Positions 56,212-64,000 of a DNA stretch of 64,000 nt are shown one piece after another. The notes below the pieces were generated by a model. It saw only the letters and a list, made by a program, of their open reading frames with translations, did not search any database and was not told the origin of the DNA. Within the stretch, counting starts at the first letter, position 1. Each line of letters opens with the position of its first letter. The stretch comes from Imbricaverruca yamaguchii (Eukaryota; Arthropoda; Thecostraca; Neoverrucidae), in assembly GCA_034440575.1 (NCBI GenBank), contig JAOTOL010001633.1:2327001-2391000 (forward strand), written 5' to 3'. The translations under genes were made by a program, and so were the position numbers.

Positions 56212-56380
56212 CAGTCCCAGTAGCTCAGTTGGTTAGAGCACCGGCCTGTACTAGTCTTCCCTGTCCTGGCAAGACAGGGTTCCAGACGCTTCATGCGCTC
56301 GCATTTAGGCAACGTCTGGGAGAGTCAGCTGGCAACTGGCCCGATAAGGCCGGGGCGAGCTACTCTGGCAGTCGTGTCGG
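56212..56380 (+). mobile_element. tRNA-derived SINE, family 1 copy 2
   Basis: Box A-like AGTAGCTCAGTTGGTTAGAG at 56219, box B-like GGGTTCCAGAC at 56278, then GCGCTCGCATT and a tail with GTCAGCTGGCAACTGGCCCG and GGGGCGAG. Head and tail match the minus-strand copy at 22930-23086, so a family with a conserved tail is present. Confidence 0.75.
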
Positions 56381-57950
56381 TGCATGGACGGCTTGTTAAA
56401 CTTCCAGCCAAAATATACAGTTGAACTGGAATTCACTGATTGGGTGATGTGACCAGGGTTCACGAAACAAGCTGTACTTAAGTAATAAAGCTCCGATTCA
56501 CAGAGCCACCTCAGCAACAAGTACGACTCTTTTTTTGTAACGAATAGTTAAATATTTGTTGACGACCTTTTGACGAGTTTCGCCTCATCGATTACATGAC
56601 AATCCGACGCGACAACAATGCACCACCAGAATACCATCAGAATAGATTAGACGAACACCTCTTATATGTGCCGACCGAGCAGAACTCTAGCTTAGACTGA
56701 GCCGTCCTGCGCTGATGAGCGTCAAGTGGAGAAGCTCCCCGGCGAGGTGGCGGGTCGCGGCATCCGGCCGGCCACCACCGCCATTACGAATCACATACTG
56801 GTGCCGCCGTCGGCAGTCCAGGTCACCTGCAACGGTCGAGATCACCGCCCATCACCGCCCAGAAGCAAGGATGGATAACGCTGCACACCCAGTGGGGATC
56901 GCGCTCCTCGAACCAATCCAGAAATTCCCGCTGTCTAGTGGAGTGGAATGTGAAACACCGAAACACTTAAAATATAGCGTTGTTCTTGAGGTACTCGAGT
57001 TATTATAGCTCGGTGGCCAGTACAAAACGACCTTGCAGACTGACAGCAGCCTCTCCAGCACCGTGAGGGGAGAATGTGCCTGAGGAGTACTGATGAGAAT
57101 GTGCCTGAGGAGCCGAGAATGCAGGAGGTAGGAGCTCGGATGACAAGCCAGAATCTAAGCACAGCAAGGTGGAGCCTGTCGCTGTAGCGAATCTCAGCTC
57201 ACGGTCGTGCTCAAACCAACCGATGAGGACAAGCTGCCTGCCCAACTAGGTGATAGGGGGAAGAGGAAGTATTCAAATTTGCGGAGAAGGTTCATACTTC
57301 GTCCAGCAGTTCCTGTGTTTGGCGCTTAAATGAGTAACTCGGAATTCGATTATGAGCATACATAGCCGAAATATAATTTAGGTCGTTGTACAATTTAGAG
57401 GTAAATATGCAGAATGTGTTTTGTCTATACACCGTCCTGACAAATCACACTGCCAAAATCACAAAGTCTGTGGTTCGAGGTGTTTACCGCATTTCACTCA
57501 CCAGATTATTAGGTTGCAACGATGCTTGTCCATATTTGATCTTGTAAAGGTGGTTCACGCATTTCATTGTAAGGATTATCGGAAGTGGGTGAATGAAAAA
57601 TTCCTTCATTTTAAATGTGATTTATTCACGGTACACTAACCTCAATATAACACATTTTTCACGTGTTTTTAGGAGAATGAGCCTCTGCGTAACGGTTTCG
57701 CAATGTATTGCCCGAAAAGAATAACCTAAGAAAAGTTGGGAAATCACAAGATTTGATATGCAGTTTGCAATTGAGTTCGTAGAAGAGCATTGCGCACCCT
57801 ATGCATGAATGAAATTTCAATGGTTGATTTCGGACCGATGATATTGACATGATCTTGAAAGAATAACTTATCATTCATTAGAATTCTTCCATCCCCCCAC
57901 CCGGAGTTTCACTGTCAACTCTCCTTTGATGTTGTTGGAGCTGATAGTAA
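56381..57950. other. Intergenic, no gene recognised
   Basis: Mixed composition with a GC-richer patch at 56740-56890 and a small tandem pair (GAGAATGTGCCTGAGGAG at 57069 and 57093). No gene is supported. Confidence 0.35.
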
Positions 57951-57959
57951 TTATCGAGT

Positions 57960-58321
57960 TACTGTCTGTATTCTTCTTGAGTATGTTTAAACGTAAGTTT
58001 TGAAAACGTTTATTACCTTCTCTGCGGTGTTACGTAAGGCTCTAGGTAACTGAGAAAATAAAAGATCATCGCCGTCTACAAATTGTATTTTTGAGTATAA
58101 GCAAATATGTGACTTTTTAAAATCATTAGCATGACGTAAAAACAAAAGAGACCCCAACTCATTCTTTGTGGGACACCACGACGTATCTTGCGTATATCCA
58201 ATCGGGATTCATCGCCATTGTCATTAGCCAGCTTCACCCTTTGAAGCCTGTTATATTGATTACTTGTAACTAAGTTGAACTCTGCGCCTCTTTTGCCATA
58301 CTTCGCAAGCATTGTGAACAA
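57960..58321 (-). pseudogene. Third decayed reverse transcriptase fragment
   Basis: The minus-strand frame 58321-58076 reads a block with QRVKL, then GVPQRMSWGLFCFYVMLMIL, which matches the GVPQGSxLGPLLF block of non-LTR reverse transcriptases (with QGS and LGP damaged). After a frameshift near 58080 the strand reads FVDGDDLLFS, a damaged catalytic YADD block. It is short and dead. The plus strand at 58480-58560 reads a weak LAKTFNNLFT-like segment that could come from the same element in opposite orientation. Confidence 0.6.
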
Positions 58322-58699
58322 AAATACAAATGCACAGAATAGAATGATTTTTTAAATAAAATCTTTTGAAAATCGAATTGCACAATTCCAATGTACTTTC
58401 TTGTTTAGTAACATAATACACAAAATTCAACAATGCATGCTTTGTGGAACACTTGGCAAGGAATTAAAACTGAATCCCTTTCGTCATATTGTTAGCCATG
58501 GTGAATCTGAATATAATCTTGCAAAAACATTCAACAATCTTTTTACAGTGGACGTGCAACATACATTCATAACGTCATAGAATGACTTCGAGGCTATATG
58601 TTCCAACTCCACTGTCAAAAATTATCTGAAGATGTTTTGTATGATTATCAAAAACACATAATGAACAACAGCCCTACTGAATGAAGATAACCATATGGG

Positions 58700-60085
58700 T
58701 ACGCAACACCATACGCATGCCATTGCGCAAGCTATTTCAGATGTAAATACAAATACGTGAACAAATATAACCTTCCGGAAGAAAGAAGGATGCAAAGAGT
58801 TTTCAACAGACCCTCAGAAACTATGTATGAATCGTGCCGATGATAACTCACTCTTATTAAATCAGGAATGCGGAATCCCAGATCCATCACCTCATCTGAC
58901 CGGATCTAAACTGACGTCAGTACTTAGTATAATGCAATGCGTGTTTCACGTAATGCGATAGATAGCTTCAAAACCTACACACAATTCACAATTTGCCATT
59001 TTTATTTTATATATATTTTAAGCAAAACTATCTCTTATCATGTAGTGGCAAATCATTTAAAGTACTACAGTGCTCTTCAGCAAACGAGGCGTGATGTGTG
59101 GATACTAAAGCCAACCAACTTCCCCCAACCAACCAACCTCAAGTACACAATATTTTGCAGTCCTGAGGTAGGCTAAGCTGGGCTACGCAGTCAATGAACT
59201 ACATTTCTAAGCTGCCTCTTGAATCGATACATCCATGGGCCTGGCCACCATTGGGTTGAGCATGCTTTGAAAGCATAGGAATTTATGTAATATTTTAATG
59301 CTTCAATATTCTCAATATTGGCAAGCTTACCATATCTTCTATGGACGCTTCATAGACAAGATGGATATAAAGCCTGGAATAATCATTTGCCCGTGGTGAA
59401 CCTCATGCATGCATGCTAACACCTAGAAGAGACGCTATTTTCCTCTCATTGTTGCCTTTCACAAAGGCATCAGCAGAGGGTATATAGTGTTCGAAGTCAT
59501 CTCAAGAACGATTTCACCAAGCACATTTGGTTTGACTATGTATAAGGACTGGAACTTTCCAACCCCCAGTTTATCCGCACCTGATGCTTCCTTACCCCGT
59601 GCCCCGTACACACTTCCCCGTGGAACCAACATGATCGGTTTCTTCATGTGTAATACGCCTGAAACACGTGCGTAACGTTACCACCAGCAGTCGCCGCGAT
59701 CCACGGCCGGCCCACCAATCAATCAGTCAGTCAGTCCATCAGTCAATCACCTGTGATCGGCACACTGTCTGCGCTGGTAAAGAGGCGTGCGACAGCCGTG
59801 TTACCCTCACGACAACATGTCTGGGGGCTCATTACCTCCGGCTGGGGGCCACCTGAACTGTAGCCTGCCGGCGTCTGGCCGCTGACCGGCGGGCGCACGC
59901 AATGAGCGGGCGTCGGGTCAGCACGCGCTGACTCCGGCTGCGCTGTCGCCGTCCCGGAGACCGCATGCGAGCCAGCATCCGGCGCTCGCTGGCCAATTTG
60001 TCGTCATTACCGTGGCACGCTAATGGCACCAGGCGGCTCGCTCGTCTCGCGAAACTGCCGCACCGAGGCGAACCGACATGGGTCC
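58700..60085. other. Intergenic, no gene recognised
   Basis: AT-rich to 59660, then a GC-richer stretch (59860-60085). A short CAGT/CAATCA repeat lies at 59718-59750. Confidence 0.35.
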
Positions 60086-60087
60086 GT

Positions 60088-60203
<116 letters not shown>

Positions 60204-60204
60204 G

Positions 60205-60356
60205 TAGGACTTCTTGTTTAATTGTCAGAAAGTCAACTAACTCGGCATTCGTCAATATCCTGTGCAAATGCAACATGGAATCATTATTCACATTGCTATC
60301 ATTGTTACGTTTTTAGAACCAATATTGTGGTTCCACAAATATTGTGGTACCTTCAT
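60205..60356 (+). repeat. Dispersed repeat, copy 2
   Basis: Matches 11336-11482 over most of its length in the same orientation. Its left edge touches the CT microsatellite. Confidence 0.7.
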
Positions 60357-62225
60357 ATGGGGCAACATGCACAAGATGCACAATTCAATACATTGTACAA
60401 GACCTTGTTCAACCTCACCAGATAAATAGCTTCAGTAGATTATAGCATTGTATGTTCTGCCACACGTGTGCCACAATTGTTGCCAGCTCTGTGAACCCAA
60501 TAACTTTCTCGATCAGGAAACATTCTGGAAGGCAGTCTTGACTCACACAAACCAGGTGGATATATATACCTGCAAGTTTGCTGTACTGACTATGGTTTTG
60601 CTATTCCAGCCATTACTCTCGCGCCAACGGTGCAATGTATTTGCGTACCGAAGTATGGGCCAGTGATAAGAAAGGTTTACGGAGACGATCTCGGATTTCT
60701 TGGAAGTACATAGCAGGCAAAATAAGGATCTTGAACGTGTATTTATATATTTCACGATGCATGTCCTCCCCATACAGGGGATGTCACTACAGGGTATGCC
60801 ACTCTTACGGATGCCAATTTCGCTTAAAATTTTGTTTGGCGAACGTATTGAATTCAACTGCAATTAGCTCTCAGCCGTTCCATCACAATACCAAGTTCAG
60901 TATAATGTGCCGTGAAGGGCGCTGCACGTGTGAAGATGCTGTCCACTGGCTAAAGGGCTCCAGATAATGGATCAGAATTAATAGCGGATGGAACAGCTGT
61001 CAACGTCTCACAAGTGCACCCTGTGGCAGCACAGAAAATAAACGTTATTTTGTCCAATGCCCAAGGAATTGCTGGAACATCAAAAATGAGTAGGATCTAT
61101 TTCGACAATAGTCGATATGCATTCAATCATGAAATGCATAACCGATATTTGGCAGATAAACCCGAGTTCTGACATAATGGCTTCAACTGTGGCATTTGTC
61201 CATCGGAAAACCATTTTCTTCAGCCGAAATTGGTGGCACTTTTTTCGAAATTCAGCTCCTGGTGACGAACATTGTGCAATATCACAAGTGCACACGTCGG
61301 ACCGCACTCCTCACAGATACTGCATGCCAAATATTCCCGAAAATAACTTAGGTAACACGATGAATCATGAGCCTTGTTCATCTGAGATCACCCGCTCACT
61401 TCATGGCATACAATCGCACAGCGGAACAACTCCTGAGCGAAAATAGGGCGCCATTTGTGGGGCTGGCTGAGCGAGGACAACTGGAGCTCCCCTACTAGAC
61501 AGATTATGAGGATAGAGGATGAAGCATCATAGAGCGACATGAAACTGTTGACTGCTTTGCTCTCTTGCTAGTTCGTGAACACAAGCACTTTCCTGCGTTT
61601 ATTTTTTTGGAAATGCGGGAAGATCAGATAAATAAATAAATATATATTTCGGCGGTTCGATGTGGTGGATTGGCATGTGGAATGCTGGAATGCTACCCAG
61701 CAGAGAACATCCCAATGGCGGAAATATTGCGGTTAATTTCAGCTCATGTGCACTGAAACGCAATCTAATTTTCCAGACATTTGCTGCGACTTGTCCGAAA
61801 TCAGGCTCACCTGACGAATAGTCGGGTGAGCCTATTCGGTCAATAGCATCACAAACTGAAATGCACTATGTTGTATTGCCGAAGTGGCACAGATGTCACG
61901 TTGTTTGACGGCTTGTTGCCTTCCCGTTCAGCGCTTGACGATTGCAGCCATTCGGCGGAACACCGTCAGTTGGACACTGCTGGCCTCAAGCTTGGACACT
62001 GCTGGCCTCAAGACGGCAGGTTGCGTGGCATGACGACATAACCACTTGATGACAATGACGGATGGATGGCTGGTCCCTGTTCGCTTCCAGCTTGAGCGAC
62101 ATCGACTAAGTTCCACCATAACACCTTGCAGCGGAGAGTGTCGCAGACCGCCGATCTGCTGCCCCCGTGGGTACAGCGGCCCTGACGGCAGCTTATACTG
62201 GTACCATTTTATCGGCGGCCATCAG
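60357..62225. other. Intergenic, no gene recognised
   Basis: Unique sequence. A small 19-bp tandem duplication GGACACTGCTGGCCTCAAG lies near 61970-62010. Confidence 0.35.
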
Positions 62226-62229
62226 CGAA

Positions 62230-62690
62230 GACATAGTCAGTATAGGTGATGGCACCACCGTTCTGTGGCACCTGCACTGCCAACACCGCTCTGTGGCACC
62301 TACGCGGACAGCCGCGGTCGGTATAGGTGGTGCCAACACCGCTCTGTGGCACCTACGCGGACAGCCGCGGTCGGTATAGGTGGTGCCAACACCGCTCTGT
62401 GGCACCCACGCGGACAGCGTCGGTATAGGTGCCAACACCGCTCTGTGGCACCTACGCGGACAGCCGCGGTCGGTATAGGTGGTGCCAACACCGCTCTGTG
62501 GCACCTACGCGGACAGCCGCGGTCGGTATAGGTGGTGCCAACACCGCTCTGTGGCACCTACGCGGACAGCCGCGGTCGGTATAGGTGGTGCCAACACCGC
62601 TCTGTGGCACCTACGCGGACAGCCGCGGTCGGTATAGGTGGTACCAACACCGCTCTGCGGCACCTACAGAGACACAGCGGATAAATCCCG
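62230..62690 (+). repeat. 53-bp minisatellite, about 8 copies
   Basis: The unit carries GGTCGGTATAGGTGGTGCC and AACACCGCTCTGTGGCACC. One unit is shortened (62410-62440). 53 is not a multiple of three. Confidence 0.95.
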
Positions 62691-62869
62691 GCACAAAACT
62701 CTTCCTTGGAACAAATAATGGGAATTTTACCAGCAATATCAGAACGAAGTGGGTAAATGTTAACTTTGAAAGACCGGAATTAATTCGGAGTTAGCAGATT
62801 AAAACTCTTAACCCTGTAACATAAAAAGTTGTCAGAATTTCGAGAACGTAACGTTCGGGTGTGGCCAGG

Positions 62870-63200
62870 CTGGACTTGGTGACGCACAACAGTCCTCTCG
62901 GATACTTGCATCAGTAGTAGCACTCGCTGAGGCTTGCATCAGAGAGTAGTTCTCGTTAGAGCTTACACCAGAGAGCATCACTCGCTGGGGCTTACACCAG
63001 AGAATAGCACTCACTGTTGGCTTACACCAGAGGGTGTGATTTGCTGGGGCTTACACCAGAGAGTAGCATTCACTGGGGGCCTACACTAGAGAGTATGATT
63101 TGCTGGGGCTCACACCAGAGAATAGCAATCATTTTGACTTACACTAGAGAATAGTGCTCACTGTGCCTTACACCAGAGAATAGCACTCGGCGGGGCTCCG
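62870..63200 (+). repeat. About 29-30 bp degenerate minisatellite
   Basis: CTTACACCAGAGARTAGCAC words with a GCTGGGG spacer recur about eleven times. Confidence 0.85.
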
Positions 63201-63790
63201 TCCTCGGTCATAAGAACGAGCGAAGGCCGCTTACATTCATCCAACTATGAAGTGTGTCGACCATTTTCTGCCAGACTGCACATAGAGCCGAGGCGGCTGG
63301 CTTCGAATCACTTCCCACCTGCTTGTTCTGCATATAGCCCGAGGCTACCAGCTCGGCTGTGTAATTTTCTAACATGAGAACCCGTCACGCAACCCATCGT
63401 TCACATCGGGCACGCCCATCCTGTAATCAAATCAGGCTCCCCGCATGACGACTCAATAAATCCGTTTTGAAAGGAGACGGGAGCACGTCAACCCACTTTC
63501 AGCACCGGACACAAAGAGATGCCCGCGAAAATTACGCTCTCCAATTACGTCATAATTATGTGCTGAATCACAATCGGTGATTGCACTCGGACCGAGCTGT
63601 TAGCCGGCGGCACTCGTTGCTCGCAGGTGCTACAGATCGAGAGGTCGTCTGGGCAGGCTGCGACCAGCCGCCAAATGCTGCCCGGCCGACCATGATGCTC
63701 GGCTAATAGAGATTGGATTAGTGTCTGGCTGGCGGGCCAACTCGTTAGCCGGCAGAATCGGCCTTCGACGCCGGCCAACTGGCACGCGCC
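63201..63790. other. Intergenic, no gene recognised
   Basis: Unique sequence. Confidence 0.35.
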
Positions 63791-63794
63791 GCTC

Positions 63795-64000
63795 CCTCTC
63801 TCCCTCTCTCGCTCTCTATCTCTCTTTTTCTCTCTCTCCACTCTCCCTCTCTCTTTCTCTATTTCTCTCTCTCTCGCTCTGTCTCTCACTTTCTTTCTTT
63901 CTCTCTCTCTCTCCCTCTATCTCTCCTTCTCTCTCTCTATCTTTCTTTCTCCGTTTCTCGCTCTTTATATCTCTTTTTTCTTTCTCTCTTCCTTGTTCCT
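63795..64000 (+). repeat. Interrupted (CT)n pyrimidine tract, runs off the window
   Basis: CTCT/TTTC/CCTC text with almost no purines. It continues beyond the right edge. Confidence 0.9.

Overview
This is an animal genomic window, most likely from an invertebrate and plausibly an arthropod. The support is a hairy/Enhancer-of-split (HES) bHLH repressor gene with a spliceosomal intron, decayed non-LTR retrotransposons (CR1/Jockey-type and other lineages), tRNA-derived SINEs, non-autonomous DNA elements ending in TTAA, and very dense micro- and minisatellites. I see no prokaryotic operon, ribosome-binding site or CRISPR. The species cannot be fixed from the sequence alone.

Layout. 1-3070 is a frameshifted CR1-like LINE. 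3071-6290 holds a TTAA-ended element, a broken transposase-like reading frame on the minus strand (about 3930-5430) and a second TTAA-ended element. 6703-7575 and 13188-14024 are two candidate coding exons of unrecognised proteins, separated by a base-starved block (9690-10930) and several tandem arrays. 14.7-24.3 kb holds SINEs, TTAA elements, GC-rich islands and a cluster of nested hairpins. 25.1-29.1 kb is an almost continuous run of minisatellites (63, 103, 6 and 15 bp units) that ends 285 bp before the start codon of the HES gene (29368-30278, two coding exons, C-terminal WRPW). 30.3-48.0 kb is again dominated by arrays (units of 46, 20, 14/42/56, 42, 9, 19, 20, 62, 27/108, 2, about 19 and 89 bp) interrupted by two TTAA elements. 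48.4-50.7 kb is GC- and C-rich and holds a decayed LINE. 53-64 kb has further arrays, a TTAA element, a SINE and a decayed reverse-transcriptase piece on the minus strand.

Only the HES gene is a confident intact gene, and exons of other genes may lie outside the window. The most interesting arrangement is that the 15-bp array directly upstream of this HES gene carries about 50 copies of CACGCG, the class C site preferred by Hairy/HES repressors. The array could therefore act as a self-binding (autoregulatory) or titrating element. Other observations: the same TTAA-bounded 330-380 bp unit is duplicated head to tail in two separate element copies; one of those copies has been eroded toward homopolymers in a way that suggests a sequencing or consensus artefact; arrays carry E-box or CRE-like motifs in every or most units; and a perfect 17-bp hairpin sits near the start of a 20-bp array.
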